From Kosakonia pseudosacchari (GTDB taxonomy: Bacteria > Pseudomonadota > Gammaproteobacteria > Enterobacterales > Enterobacteriaceae), in contig NZ_FXWP01000009.1 of NCBI RefSeq assembly GCF_900184035.1, positions 124,001 through 188,000 of the forward strand: DNA of 64,000 nt, in the 5' to 3' direction. How positions within the stretch are numbered: the first letter of the stretch is position 1; each line of letters opens with the position of its first letter. The notes beneath the pieces are model-generated. The model saw nothing but the letters and a program-made list of their open reading frames with translations, had not been told where the DNA came from and made no database searches. Position numbers and translations under genes: made by a program. Below are positions 36,552 through 46,021 of this stretch, piece by piece.

Positions 36552-36595
36552 GCAACCAAACTCCAAATCTGTGACCGTTGACGCGCTTTTCGCCA

Positions 36596-36622
36596 TAAGA
36601 ATAATCCAATTATTGCCGATGC
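36596..36622 (+). promoter_or_regulatory. FliA (sigma-28) promoter of trg
   Basis: TAAGAATA (36596-36603), 11-base spacer, GCCGATGC (36615-36622). The flagellar consensus is TAAAGTTT-N11-GCCGATAA; spacing is exact and the -10 matches six of eight. It lies 52 bp upstream of the trg start, fitting chemotaxis-class expression. Confidence 0.7.
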
Positions 36623-36673
36623 CTATATATCATTCCTGTTGTACGTATCAGACAAATATGAGAGTCGATAGCC

Positions 36674-38368
36674 ATGGATAAAAAAGCAGCGATGCAAAGA
36701 ACACAAGGCATTGGATTTATGCACAATATTCGATTGGTTCCCCTGTTTTCTTCCATTCTCGGCGGCATCTTAGTGCTATTTGCATTAAGTTCCGGTCTGG
36801 CGGGTTACTTCCTGATGCAAGCGGATCGCGATCAGCAGGATGTCACACAGGAAATCCAGGTGCGCATGGGATTATCCAACAGTTCAAACAACTTACGCAT
36901 AGCACGTATCAGCCTGATCCACGCCGGCGCGGCCAGTCGCATCGCCGAAATGGAAGATATGAAAAACAACGTGGCTGAAGCAGAAAAACGCATGAAGCAG
37001 TCACAGGACGGTTTTAACCAATATATGGAACGCCCGGTGAAAACCCCGGCGGATCTTGCCCTGGATGCCGATCTCACCACCCGCTTTAATGCCTACATCG
37101 CGGGCATGCAACCGATGCTGAAATATGCCAAAAACGGCATGTTTGAAGCGATCATTAACCACGAAAGTGAGCAGGCGCGCCAGCTTGATGCGTCTTATAA
37201 CGAAATTCTGTTAAAAGCCATTGAGATCCGTACCGCACGTGCGCAGCACCTGACCGAAGAGGCACACAGCCGTACCCAGCTTGGGCTGATGTTTATGGCT
37301 GCCGCCTTTGCTTTGGCGCTGGTGCTGACGGTTATCACCTTTACCGTATTGCGCAGCGTAGTGATTAACCCACTGCAACGTGCGGCCCAGCGTATTTCTC
37401 GCATCGCGACCGGGGATCTAACGGTAGCCGATGAGCCTGCCGGGCGTAGCGAAATTGGTCGTCTGAGTAGCGATCTGCAAGCAATGCAACATTCGCTGGT
37501 CACGACGGTGGCGACCGTTCGCCAGGGCGCGGAAGAGATCTATCGCGGTACCAGCGAAATCTCCGCCGGTAATACCGACCTCTCTTCCCGCACGGAACAA
37601 CAGGCGGCTGCCATTGAACAAACGGCTGCCAGCATGGAGCAATTAACCGCGACCGTGAAGCAGAACGCCGACAACGCGCACCACGCCAGCGGGCTGGCAC
37701 GCGATGCCTCCGGCAAAGCGACCAAAGGTGGACAGATTGTTTCTGGCGTCGTGCAAACGATGGGCAATATCACCACCAGTTCGCGCAAAATTTCCGAAAT
37801 CACCGCGGTTATCAACAGCATCGCGTTCCAGACCAATATCCTGGCGCTTAACGCGGCGGTAGAAGCGGCGCGCGCTGGCGAACAGGGGCGTGGTTTTGCG
37901 GTGGTGGCAAGCGAAGTGCGTACGCTGGCAAGTCGCAGTGCGCAGGCGGCAAAAGAGATTGAGGCACTAATCAGCGAATCCGTGAGCTTAATTGAGCAAG
38001 GTTCCGGAGAAGTCGTTTCCGCCGGGGAAACCATGGGCGAGATCGTTACAGCCGTTAAACGCGTGACCGATATTATGCTGGAGATTGCCGCCGCGTCTGA
38101 TGAGCAGAGCAAAGGCATCACCCAGGTGAGCCAGGCGATCACGGAAATGGATAACGTCACACAGCAGAACGCCTCGCTGGTAGAAGAAGCCTCTGCGGCA
38201 GCCGCCTCGCTGGAAGAGCAGGCGGCACGCCTGACCGAAGCCGTGGGCGCGTTTCGTTTAACTGGCGCGGCACCGCAGCGTCAGAATAATGCGGCATCGC
38301 CAACCAGCAAAACCTTCAAGCCACAGCGCCCGGCGCTGGCGCAGGGGGATAACTGGGAAACGTTCTGA
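36674..38368 (+). CDS. trg: Methyl-accepting chemotaxis protein Trg
   Basis: A 564-residue chemoreceptor, by sequence and location the orthologue of E. coli Trg, which senses ribose and galactose through their periplasmic binding proteins. TM1 about 22-49, periplasmic four-helix domain with NHESEQ and RPVKTPADLALD segments kept, TM2 about 202-225, HAMP about 226-278, then the signalling domain with the conserved tip IAFQTNILALNAAVEAARAG. Unlike E. coli Trg as I recall it, the C-terminus ends in NWETF, the CheR/CheB docking pentapeptide of high-abundance receptors. The ribosome-binding site is modest. Confidence 0.94.
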   Translation: MDKKAAMQRTQGIGFMHNIRLVPLFSSILGGILVLFALSSGLAGYFLMQADRDQQDVTQEIQVRMGLSNSSNNLRIARISLIHAGAASRIAEMEDMKNNVAEAEKRMKQSQDGFNQYMERPVKTPADLALDADLTTRFNAYIAGMQPMLKYAKNGMFEAIINHESEQARQLDASYNEILLKAIEIRTARAQHLTEEAHSRTQLGLMFMAAAFALALVLTVITFTVLRSVVINPLQRAAQRISRIATGDLTVADEPAGRSEIGRLSSDLQAMQHSLVTTVATVRQGAEEIYRGTSEISAGNTDLSSRTEQQAAAIEQTAASMEQLTATVKQNADNAHHASGLARDASGKATKGGQIVSGVVQTMGNITTSSRKISEITAVINSIAFQTNILALNAAVEAARAGEQGRGFAVVASEVRTLASRSAQAAKEIEALISESVSLIEQGSGEVVSAGETMGEIVTAVKRVTDIMLEIAAASDEQSKGITQVSQAITEMDNVTQQNASLVEEASAAAASLEEQAARLTEAVGAFRLTGAAPQRQNNAASPTSKTFKPQRPALAQGDNWETF

Positions 38369-38381
38369 GTTATCAGAAAAC

Positions 38382-38410
38382 AAAAAAGAGGCCGCAAGGC
38401 CTCTTTTTTT
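38382..38410. terminator. Bidirectional terminator trg / DUF3829 gene
   Basis: AAAAAAGAGGCC-GCAA-GGCCTCTTTTTTT: a perfect stem with A- and T-runs, placed between convergent stops. Confidence 0.93.
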
Positions 38411-38422
38411 ATGGGTACGATG

Positions 38423-39385
38423 TTAACACTGGTTGGTGTTTAAGGCGCTGACCATATTGTTGTAGTTTTGCAGCAGGGATTGGGCGTCCTGCGTCTGCTG
38501 GGGTTGCATCAGCTGAAACTGTTTTGGCTGTTTGGCCTCTTTTTCGTACTCGCCATTTTCAGTGCGCTCAATAATGTCACGGCCGGTAGAGAGATAGTCG
38601 TTAGCTTTAGACAGGAGACTCGAACAGCCCGTTTTATTGTTTTCGCGTACTTTGGCATCGTAAGCGGTAGCCATGCTGTTGAACTGATCGAGCGCATCCT
38701 TAAATGCCGCCTTCTTATCGCCCAGCCCTTTGCCATCCAGCACGCCACCGGCGGCATCCAGGCTCTCTTTCAGGTAGTAGACCATTCCCATTTGCGCGTG
38801 CTCAAGCGTGCCTTTTTGCGTACGTTCAAACTCTGCTTTGATGCGCGCACGATCTTTTGCCTCGATACCCTCAAAGAAATTCGCCTGCGCAACCACCAGC
38901 ATTTGCATATTGCTCAACAACGCGGGCTGGATCTCGCGACCGTGAGCGCCATTATCGCTTTTGTACGTTTTCGCGCTGATGTAGTTGTACATGTCGCGAC
39001 TTACCGGTTCGGCTTTTGCCAGCGCTTCGCTGTAAAGACGCGCCGGTTCGTCCAGTTCCGGCATATCCGGCTTCATGCTGTGCGCTTTATCCAGATGCTC
39101 TTTAATACGCCCCATGGAAAGCGGTTCAGTAAAAAACAGATCATCCATTTTCTTTTTGCCATCGAAAGCGGGCTGCGTGTACTTCTGGTATTCAGCGAGT
39201 TGCTTACCGAAGTTGGCCGAGGTCATGTTGGCCGCGGCAATATATTCGTTGTACTTCAGCACTTCGGCCTGCTCGGCTGACGGCTGCGCTGCTTGCGTTT
39301 TGGTGGTTTTGTCGTCACAGGCTGACAGTGCCAGCAGGCAGGCGGCAACCGCCAGCGTACGTGCGACAGGTTTGGCGATGAACAT
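38423..39385 (-). CDS. DUF3829 (YiiG-like) lipoprotein
   Basis: A 320-residue predicted lipoprotein: signal peptide with lipobox LLALSAC, then an alpha-helical DUF3829 domain (EVLKYNEYIAAANM, YYLKESLDAA, KENNKTGCSSL-like segments). It resembles E. coli YiiG, function unknown. The ATG at 39385 with AAGGAGAATGGG upstream is preferred to the upstream frame to 39532. The C-terminus is Gln/Asn-rich and ends with a cysteine (NTNQC), which could pair with the internal Cys. Confidence 0.85.
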   Translation of the reverse strand: MFIAKPVARTLAVAACLLALSACDDKTTKTQAAQPSAEQAEVLKYNEYIAAANMTSANFGKQLAEYQKYTQPAFDGKKKMDDLFFTEPLSMGRIKEHLDKAHSMKPDMPELDEPARLYSEALAKAEPVSRDMYNYISAKTYKSDNGAHGREIQPALLSNMQMLVVAQANFFEGIEAKDRARIKAEFERTQKGTLEHAQMGMVYYLKESLDAAGGVLDGKGLGDKKAAFKDALDQFNSMATAYDAKVRENNKTGCSSLLSKANDYLSTGRDIIERTENGEYEKEAKQPKQFQLMQPQQTQDAQSLLQNYNNMVSALNTNQC

Positions 39386-39558
39386 CCCATTCTCCTTGTC
39401 CGAAAAAAGAAAAAACGACTCATTATTGCTGAGCGCCGCACAGGTTAGCATCAATGCCCGACGGGCAAGGGGCATGCCACCTGAATTGGTAGGTTTTGAA
39501 AAAAGGAGAAATTGCCCGGCAGACAGCGCCACCGGGCCGGGTTCAGGAGAGCGCAGCG

Positions 39559-40227
39559 TTAAATAAAGCTGTCGTCATCGTTGCTGTAATCAGTGTCATC
39601 GAAATCATCGTTCTGGTAAGTATCATTACCGAACGAATCGTTCTGATCGAGAAAACGGGTGTCGGAGGCATCAGTAAAGTTGTCGTTCTGCGCGTTTTCA
39701 AATGACGAATTACCCGCCGCCGGTTCTTCAATAATATTGACGATCTCTTCCGGGCGAGACTGATGGAACATGTTGGTCAGCATTTCGGCCAATACCACAC
39801 CACCTGCAACGCCTGCCGCAGTTTGCAAGGCACCGGCCATAAAACCGCTCCCGCGTGGCGCAGGTGCCGCCGCACGCGAATAGTCCTGCTGTGGCTGCTG
39901 GGTAGCGTTCCAGTTATTTTCCGCTTGCGGACTCTGGCTTCTCCCGCCGCCAAACAGGCCACCGAGGAAACTGCCCCCGCCAGTTTGTGGTTTGCTTTTT
40001 TGCGCGGCCAGTTCACTTTCCAGTTGCTGAACTTTGCTCTGGAGCTGTTTTAACGCCGCTTCCTGAATCAGGATCGATTGCGCCATATAGTACGGCGCGG
40101 CCGGTTGCTGGCGCACAAATTCCGCTATCTGACGCTCAGCCTCGGCGTCGCGCTGGCCATTCTGTTGCTCGGTCTGTTTCAGGCGCTGGAAAAGGCCGTT
40201 GATAAGCTGCTGTTCTTCATATTGCAT
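39559..40227 (-). CDS. DUF2076 domain protein
   Basis: A 222-residue DUF2076 protein. N-terminal helical part (YEEQQLINGLFQRLKQTE, ALKQLQSKVQQLESELA as a short coiled coil), glycine-rich GGGSFLGGLFGGG linker, a small-residue hydrophobic helix (FMAGALQTAAGVAGGVVLAE) and a strikingly acidic C-terminal tail full of Asp, Asn and Phe. The family is described as periplasmic ligand-binding-like, but no signal peptide is visible and function is unknown. The ATG at 40227 has AAGG ten bases upstream; the longer frame to 40317 is unlikely. Confidence 0.85.
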   Translation of the reverse strand: MQYEEQQLINGLFQRLKQTEQQNGQRDAEAERQIAEFVRQQPAAPYYMAQSILIQEAALKQLQSKVQQLESELAAQKSKPQTGGGSFLGGLFGGGRSQSPQAENNWNATQQPQQDYSRAAAPAPRGSGFMAGALQTAAGVAGGVVLAEMLTNMFHQSRPEEIVNIIEEPAAGNSSFENAQNDNFTDASDTRFLDQNDSFGNDTYQNDDFDDTDYSNDDDSFI

Positions 40228-40394
40228 GGCAATAACCTTCCGATCGCTGTGATAGATACTGTTGAGTTTATCAGTGCCATGAATACGTGTCCGATGAGTG
40301 AAATGTTTGTTTAACATTGGTTGCAGCTGGGCAAAAAATTGCTGTGAAGGAGGGATGTTCTGGCAATTCTCGTTGCCTCTTCAAAAGGTAACAT

Positions 40395-40410
40395 ATATGA
40401 ATTACCATAT
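40395..40410. promoter_or_regulatory. Probable ArsR operator
   Basis: ATATG-AATTAC-CATAT is an inverted repeat 30 bp upstream of arsR, of the AT-rich kind bound by ArsR/SmtB repressors. The assignment rests on position and symmetry. Confidence 0.5.
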
Positions 40411-40439
40411 TTGTTGTTTGACATCATTAAGGTAAGCGC

Positions 40440-40760
40440 ATGCTGCAACCCGTTCAGCTTTTTAAAATCCTCTCCGATGAAACGCGGTTAACCATCGTGC
40501 TGTTGCTCAGAGAAGCCGGTGAACTTTGCGTGTGTGATATATGCGCAGCAGCGGGGGAGTCACAACCCAAAATTTCGCGGCATATTGCGATGTTACGTGA
40601 ATATGGTCTGGTTATTGATCGGCGCGCGGGGAAGTGGATCCATTATCGTCTGTCACCTCATATGCCCGCCTGGGCAGCGGCAACCATCGACACAGCATGG
40701 GATTGCTTGCGTGAAGAGACGCGAGCCAAACTGAAATCGGTGCCTTTGGGTTCGTGTTGA
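40440..40760 (+). CDS. arsR: Arsenite-responsive repressor ArsR
   Basis: A 106-residue winged-helix repressor. The inducer site ELCVCDICA (cysteines about 32, 34 and 37) matches E. coli ArsR, which binds As(III) through these thiols; the recognition helix follows (ESQPKISRHIAMLREYGLV). AAGGTAAGCGC precedes the ATG. It opens an arsRBC operon, 42 bp before arsB. Confidence 0.95.
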   Translation: MLQPVQLFKILSDETRLTIVLLLREAGELCVCDICAAAGESQPKISRHIAMLREYGLVIDRRAGKWIHYRLSPHMPAWAAATIDTAWDCLREETRAKLKSVPLGSC

Positions 40761-40802
40761 TAACAAAACATATTCATCAATTCGTATGTCATGGAGTCTG
40801 AA

Positions 40803-42095
40803 ATGTTACTGGCTGGAAGCATCTTTATTTTTACTCTCGTGCTGGTTATCTGGCAGCCCAAAGGGTTGAGTATTGGCTGGAGCGCAACGCTTGGCGCGGT
40901 GCTGGCGCTGGTCTGCGGTGTGATTCATATGAACGATATTCCGGCGGTGTGGAATATCGTCTGGAACGCGACGGCGACTTTTATTGCCGTCATTATCATC
41001 AGCTTGCTGCTGGATGAGTCGGGTTTTTTCGAATGGGCGGCGCTGCATGTTGCACGCTGGGGCAACGGGCGCGGGCGTTTGTTGTTCACGTATATTGTGT
41101 TGTTGGGGGCGGCAGTCGCCGCCCTGTTTGCCAACGACGGGGCAGCACTGATCCTGACACCAATTGTCATTGCCATGCTGCTGGCGCTCGGTTTCAGCCC
41201 GCGAGCCACACTGGCGTTCGTGATGGCCGCAGGCTTTATTGCTGATACCGCCAGTCTGCCGCTGATTGTCTCGAATCTGGTGAATATTGTATCGGCCGAC
41301 TTTTTCCATCTCGGATTTACCACCTACGCCTCGATCATGGTGCCGGTGGACATCGCGGCAATCGCGGCGACGCTTACCATGCTGCACCTCTTTTTCCGCC
41401 GTGAAATTCCGCAAACTTATGCCGTGGATCAACTGGCAGCGCCTGGCCGCGCAATTAAAGATCCGGCGACATTTCGCACCGGCTGGGTCGTGCTGATCCT
41501 GCTGCTGGCGGGCTTTTTTGTGCTCGAACCGTTGGGTATTCCGGTGAGTGCCATTGCGGCTGTTGGTGCGCTGATCCTCTTTGCCGTCGCCAAAAAAGGG
41601 GCGGCGATTGATACAGGTAAAGTGCTGCGTGGCGCGCCGTGGCAAATCGTTATCTTTTCGCTGGGCATGTACCTTGTCGTGTATGGGCTGCGAAACGCGG
41701 GGCTCACCGAATACCTTTCCCAGCTTCTGAATCTGCTGGCCAATAAGGGCTTGTGGGCGACCACCATCGGCACCGGTTTTATTACCGCCTTCCTCTCGTC
41801 GGTCATGAATAATATGCCAACGGTGCTGATTGGCGCGTTGTCGATTGAGGGCAGCGGCGCAACGGGCGTGATTAAAGAAGCGATGATTTTTGCCAATGTG
41901 ATTGGCTGCGATCTGGGGCCGAAAATAACGCCGATTGGCAGCCTGGCGACACTGCTCTGGTTGCATGTGCTGGCGCAGAAGAAGATTGCGGTGAGCTGGG
42001 GATACTACTTCCGAACCGGTATCGTGATGACGCTGCCGGTTCTTTTTGTCACGCTGGTGGCGCTGGCACTGCGCCTCTCTTTTCCTTTGTCCTGA
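40803..42095 (+). CDS. arsB: Arsenite efflux transporter ArsB
   Basis: A 430-residue, about 12-TM inner-membrane arsenite/antimonite:H+ antiporter. It is highly similar to E. coli ArsB throughout ([49 protein letters not shown]). The ATG at 40803 has GGAG six bases upstream; an in-frame ATG at 40791 is too far up. No arsA ATPase or arsD is present, so efflux should be driven by the proton gradient alone. Confidence 0.96.
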   Translation: MLLAGSIFIFTLVLVIWQPKGLSIGWSATLGAVLALVCGVIHMNDIPAVWNIVWNATATFIAVIIISLLLDESGFFEWAALHVARWGNGRGRLLFTYIVLLGAAVAALFANDGAALILTPIVIAMLLALGFSPRATLAFVMAAGFIADTASLPLIVSNLVNIVSADFFHLGFTTYASIMVPVDIAAIAATLTMLHLFFRREIPQTYAVDQLAAPGRAIKDPATFRTGWVVLILLLAGFFVLEPLGIPVSAIAAVGALILFAVAKKGAAIDTGKVLRGAPWQIVIFSLGMYLVVYGLRNAGLTEYLSQLLNLLANKGLWATTIGTGFITAFLSSVMNNMPTVLIGALSIEGSGATGVIKEAMIFANVIGCDLGPKITPIGSLATLLWLHVLAQKKIAVSWGYYFRTGIVMTLPVLFVTLVALALRLSFPLS

Positions 42096-42103
42096 GAGTA
42101 TTT

Positions 42104-42532
42104 ATGAGCAACGTTACGATTTATCACAATCCGGACTGCGGCACGTCACGCAACACGCTGGCGCTGATTCGCAACAGCGGAGTAGAACCGCAGGTGATTC
42201 TGTATCTGGAAAACCCGCCTTCGCGCGAGGAATTAACGACACTGATTGGCGCAATGGGCATCAGCGTGCGCGAATTATTGCGTAAAAACGTGGAGCCTTA
42301 CGAACAACTGGGGCTGGCGGAAGCGCGATTCAGCGATGAACAACTCATTACGTTTATGCTGGAACACCCTATTTTGATTAACCGCCCGATTGTGGTGACG
42401 CCGCGCGGCACCCGTCTGTGCCGCCCTTCGGAAGTGGTGCTGGATATTCTGCCGGACGCCCAACAAGGCGCTTTCAGCAAAGAGGATGGCGAACAGGTCA
42501 TCGATGAAAACGGGCAACGGGTGAAACCGTAA
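42104..42532 (+). CDS. arsC: Glutaredoxin-dependent arsenate reductase ArsC
   Basis: A 142-residue enzyme reducing arsenate to arsenite with glutaredoxin and glutathione. The catalytic Cys is in NPDCGTSRNTLA (residue about 12), and the three arginines of the anion site are recognisable (IRELLRK region, NRPIVVTPRGTRLCRP). It starts 8 bp after arsB and ends the operon. Confidence 0.96.
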   Translation: MSNVTIYHNPDCGTSRNTLALIRNSGVEPQVILYLENPPSREELTTLIGAMGISVRELLRKNVEPYEQLGLAEARFSDEQLITFMLEHPILINRPIVVTPRGTRLCRPSEVVLDILPDAQQGAFSKEDGEQVIDENGQRVKP

Positions 42533-42552
42533 TCGGTTTACCACGCCACGAA

Positions 42553-42574
42553 AAGGCCCGCATCTGCGGGCCTT
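42553..42574 (+). terminator. Terminator of arsRBC
   Basis: AAGGCCCGCA-TC-TGCGGGCCTT hairpin followed by GTGTT, 20 bp past the arsC stop. Confidence 0.82.
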
Positions 42575-42659
42575 GTGTTATCTCAACCAGGGCGCGGCTT
42601 ATCCTGGCAGGCAAATCATCCCATTATTTGCGCGTGCTCGCAGAACGCGGGCGTGGTGA

Positions 42660-44957
42660 TCAAGCGATACGCTGGTTTTCGCGAACGTGTGCCGCAGTAA
42701 TCATCACTGGGATCGATTTGGACGTTGGCGTACCGGTGCCGTCGCCAAAGCGCGTCAGCGGAACCAATGGGTTGGTTTCCGGATAATAGGCCGCCAGGTT
42801 GCCGCGCGGGATGTCATAAGCGACAAGGCGAAAAGCCTCAACGCGGCGCTGCACACCATCTGTTGACTGGGTTTCAATATCCACCCGGTCGCCATCATTT
42901 AAACCAAGAGCGCGAATATCTTCCGGGTGCATAAACAGCACGTCGCGCTGCCCATAAACCCCACGGTAACGATCATCAAGCCCGTAAATGGTGGTGTTGT
43001 ACTGGTCATGTGAGCGTAATGTCTGCAACACAAACGGCGCTTGCGTTTCCGGACAGACCGACAGCGGCAGGGCGGCGGCGCAGAATTCCGCTTTGCCGGA
43101 AGGTGTATTAAACCGTAAATCTGCGGCGGCATTCCCCAGCCAGAACCCACCCGGTTCTTCGCAGCGGACATTAAAGTTCTGGAATCCAGGAATAGTGGCG
43201 GCGATATGATCGCGGATCAGGTTGTAATCGCCCGCCAGCGCCAGCCAGTCGACCTTTTCACTGCCCAGCGTGGCATGCGCGATGCCAGCCACAATCGCCG
43301 TTTCCGAACGCTGCGTGGCGGCCAGCGGTTTACCGATACCTTCAGAGGCATGCACCATGCTGAAAGAGTCTTCCACGGTGATGAACTGGCGCCCGCTTGC
43401 CTGCATATCTTCTTCGGTACGGCCAAGCGTCGGCAGGATCAGCGACTGTTTACCCGGCATCAAATGGCTGCGGTTCAGTTTGGTGCTGATGTAGACCGTC
43501 AGCCCGCAACGGCGCAGCGCTTCGCAAGTGCGTGGCGTATCCGGCGCGGCGGCGGCCAGATTGCCTCCGAGGGCAAGCAGCACTTTCACTTCGTCACGCA
43601 GCATTGCCGAAATGGCTTCCACCGTATGATGCCCGTGCTCGCGCGGTGGTTCGAAGTTGAAATGACGGGCAAGGCTGTCGAGCAGGGCGACCGGCGGTTT
43701 TTCATCGATCCCCATCGTGCGGTTGCCCTGCACATTGCTGTGTCCGCGCACCGGGCACAGCCCCGCGCCCGGTTTGCCCAGGTGGCCGCCAAGCAGTTGC
43801 AGGTTAGTGATTTCCCGTACCGTGTTCAGCGAGTGTTTGTGCTGGGTAATGCCCATTGCCCAGGTACAAATCACACGTTTTGCGTTCTGCCAGATGGCTG
43901 CCGCCTCGCGTAATTGCTGCTGTTTCAGGCCGGATTGCTGTTCAATGGTCTGCCAGTCGGTGGCATCGATTTGCGCAAACCAGTCCTCAATGCCGTGGGT
44001 GTGCTGCGCAATAAAGGCATCGTCAAAAATACTCGCCTCGCCGTTAGCCAGCCGCTGGCGCTGTGTTTCCAGCAGCGCTTTCGCCATCCCGCGCACCGCC
44101 GCCATATCACCGCCAAGATTGGGCTGATAATAAGCGGAGCTAATTGTGCCCGCCATCGGCGTGACCACCTCCAGCGGTTTTTGCGGATCGGCAAACCGCT
44201 CAAGGCCGCGTTCGCGCAGGGTATTAAATGTGACAATACGCGCCCCGCGATCGGCGGCGTGACGCAGGCTGTGCAGCATACGCGGGTGGTTGGTGCCGGG
44301 GTTTTGCCCGAAGACAAAAATGGCGTCTGCTTTCTCAAAATCGGCCAGGTGAATAGTGCCTTTTCCCACGCCGATGCTGCGTTTCAGCCCGGCACCGCTC
44401 GCTTCGTGGCACATGTTGGAACAATCCGGGAAGTTATTGGTGCCGACCATGCGGCCAAACAGCTGAAAAAGCCACGACGACTCATTGCTTGCCCGGCCGG
44501 ACGTGTACAGTTCAAGCTGATTGGGGTTATCCATCGCCTTAATATGCTCGCCAATCATCGCCAGCGCATCGTCCCAGGAAACCGGTTCGTAGTGATCGGT
44601 TTGCGGGTTGTAGCGCAGCGGTTCAGTCAGCCGGCCCTGGTATTCGAGAAAATAGTCGCTCTGGCGGTTAAGCGCCGTCACGCTGTGTTGCGCAAAAAAG
44701 GTGGCGTCAATCTGGCGGCGTGTGGCTTCCCAGGTCACGGCTTTTGCGCCGTTTTCACAGAAACTGAAGGTGCTTTTGTTGTCGTCACCCCATGCGCAAC
44801 CGGGGCAGTCGAAGCCGCGCGCTTTGTTCATGCGCAACAGGTTGCGCATATTTTTCAGCGCGTTTTTACTGTCAATAACGAAGCGCGTGGTCGCTTCCAG
44901 CGAGCCCAGACCACCGGCAGCAGCGTGGTAGGGTTTGATAGCGGTTTTGAATTTCAT
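42660..44957 (-). CDS. FdhF/YdeP-family molybdopterin oxidoreductase
   Basis: A 765-residue bis-MGD oxidoreductase homologous to E. coli YdeP, which is linked to acid resistance and formate-dehydrogenase-like activity. The N-terminal FDCPGCAWGDD near residue 50 is the cysteine-containing loop typical of this group; NMCHEASG near 182 is the likely Mo-ligand Cys; LLGGHLGKPGAGLCPVRGHSN lies in the cofactor-binding core. The last domain (RSHDQYNTTIYGLDDRYRG) is conserved with YdeP. No Tat signal, so cytosolic. No electron-transfer subunit is adjacent. The ATG at 44957 has GAAGAAGAG upstream. It may be regulated by the neighbouring ydcI. Confidence 0.88.
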   Translation of the reverse strand: MKFKTAIKPYHAAAGGLGSLEATTRFVIDSKNALKNMRNLLRMNKARGFDCPGCAWGDDNKSTFSFCENGAKAVTWEATRRQIDATFFAQHSVTALNRQSDYFLEYQGRLTEPLRYNPQTDHYEPVSWDDALAMIGEHIKAMDNPNQLELYTSGRASNESSWLFQLFGRMVGTNNFPDCSNMCHEASGAGLKRSIGVGKGTIHLADFEKADAIFVFGQNPGTNHPRMLHSLRHAADRGARIVTFNTLRERGLERFADPQKPLEVVTPMAGTISSAYYQPNLGGDMAAVRGMAKALLETQRQRLANGEASIFDDAFIAQHTHGIEDWFAQIDATDWQTIEQQSGLKQQQLREAAAIWQNAKRVICTWAMGITQHKHSLNTVREITNLQLLGGHLGKPGAGLCPVRGHSNVQGNRTMGIDEKPPVALLDSLARHFNFEPPREHGHHTVEAISAMLRDEVKVLLALGGNLAAAAPDTPRTCEALRRCGLTVYISTKLNRSHLMPGKQSLILPTLGRTEEDMQASGRQFITVEDSFSMVHASEGIGKPLAATQRSETAIVAGIAHATLGSEKVDWLALAGDYNLIRDHIAATIPGFQNFNVRCEEPGGFWLGNAAADLRFNTPSGKAEFCAAALPLSVCPETQAPFVLQTLRSHDQYNTTIYGLDDRYRGVYGQRDVLFMHPEDIRALGLNDGDRVDIETQSTDGVQRRVEAFRLVAYDIPRGNLAAYYPETNPLVPLTRFGDGTGTPTSKSIPVMITAAHVRENQRIA

Positions 44958-45097
44958 CTCTTCTTCCGGCTGCGGATTGTTACAACGCCAGTGTAAATTG
45001 CGCAACAACAACCCTTATTCAACAACCTATTTTTATCACACAATTAACGTGTTGTTTACCTGTTGCGCAACCGGAAGAGAAGATAAGCGCGCCGGGA

Positions 45098-46021
45098 TCA
45101 GCCCGGCATCGTTTTGCGGATCGCCGCAATCAGGGAGTGAGCGGCAGGGGGCAGGTGACTATCCACGCGGGTGATAATGCCAATCGGATCGCCGATACCG
45201 GGCGGCGCAATGGGCAGCGCGACCAGAGAGCCCAGCCGCAAATCATCTTTTACCGCGCCGGAAGGCACAAACCACACGTAGTCATATTCAACAGTGAGCT
45301 GGCGCGACAGCGAGGCGGAAAGCGTCTCCAGGCAACCAGACGGCAGCGTGCAGTTCTGGCTGGCGAGCAGATCCTCGGTATTTTGCCGTGGCACGGTGCC
45401 CTCCGGCAAGACCACCACCGGCCATTCCAGCACTTTGCTTAGCGTGACGGTGGTTTGCAGTAACGGATGTCGCGGGCGTACCACCAGTTTTAGCGACTCG
45501 AGAAACAGCAGTTCATAACTCAGGCCGCTCATCAAATCCGGGTCGGACATGCGACCAATGCCCAGATCCAGTTCACCGGATTTCAGCCCGGCGAGGATCA
45601 TCGGGTTATTGGCGGTAGCAACCTGAATGGTGATGTCTGGCTGCTGTTTGTGCAACTGACCAATGACCGCCGGTAAGATGCCGAGCGCAGCGGTGGGCAG
45701 CGCGCCGATGCGGATCAGGTCGTTTTTGAGTTCGGTTTTGTGGCTCAGCGACTGCCCGGCAATGTTGACCGCATCCAGAACGCGAACCGCATGAGTCAGA
45801 AATTGTTCGCCAACCAGCGTCAGTTGCGCGCCCATTCGGCCACGTTCAAACAGGCGCTTACCGGTAAGTTGTTCGAGTTCGTTGAGGGTTTTTGACAGCG
45901 CAGGCTGACTTAAGTTAAGGGTTTCAGCCGCGCGCCCCAAAGTTCCTTGTTGAGCGACGGCAACGAATGTATGCAAATGGCGCAGACGAATGCGCTGTGA
46001 AAACAGACCGTTTTTTTCCAT
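45098..46021 (-). CDS. ydcI: LysR-family regulator YdcI
   Basis: A 307-residue LysR regulator, the same length as E. coli YdcI. N-terminal winged HTH (RHLHTFVAVAQQGTLGRAAETL, SQPALSKTLNELEQLTGKRLFERG), then a substrate-binding-like co-inducer domain (IRIGALPTAALGILP). It is divergent from ydcJ, as in E. coli. In other enterics it is linked to acid stress and biofilm behaviour; targets here are unknown. Confidence 0.95.
   Translation of the reverse strand: MEKNGLFSQRIRLRHLHTFVAVAQQGTLGRAAETLNLSQPALSKTLNELEQLTGKRLFERGRMGAQLTLVGEQFLTHAVRVLDAVNIAGQSLSHKTELKNDLIRIGALPTAALGILPAVIGQLHKQQPDITIQVATANNPMILAGLKSGELDLGIGRMSDPDLMSGLSYELLFLESLKLVVRPRHPLLQTTVTLSKVLEWPVVVLPEGTVPRQNTEDLLASQNCTLPSGCLETLSASLSRQLTVEYDYVWFVPSGAVKDDLRLGSLVALPIAPPGIGDPIGIITRVDSHLPPAAHSLIAAIRKTMPG

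Noticed and set aside
40417-40422. TTGACA as -35 box of arsR
   Set aside because: It lies only 18 bp before the arsR start codon, so a matching -10 would fall inside the gene.
40806-41966. 386-codon minus-strand frame across arsB
   Set aside because: It has low-complexity Gln/Arg/His composition and lies fully inside arsB, so it is a frame shadow.
43914-44996. 360-codon plus-strand frame opposite the ydeP-like gene
   Set aside because: There is no ribosome-binding site or family match; it is explained by codon bias of the gene on the other strand.
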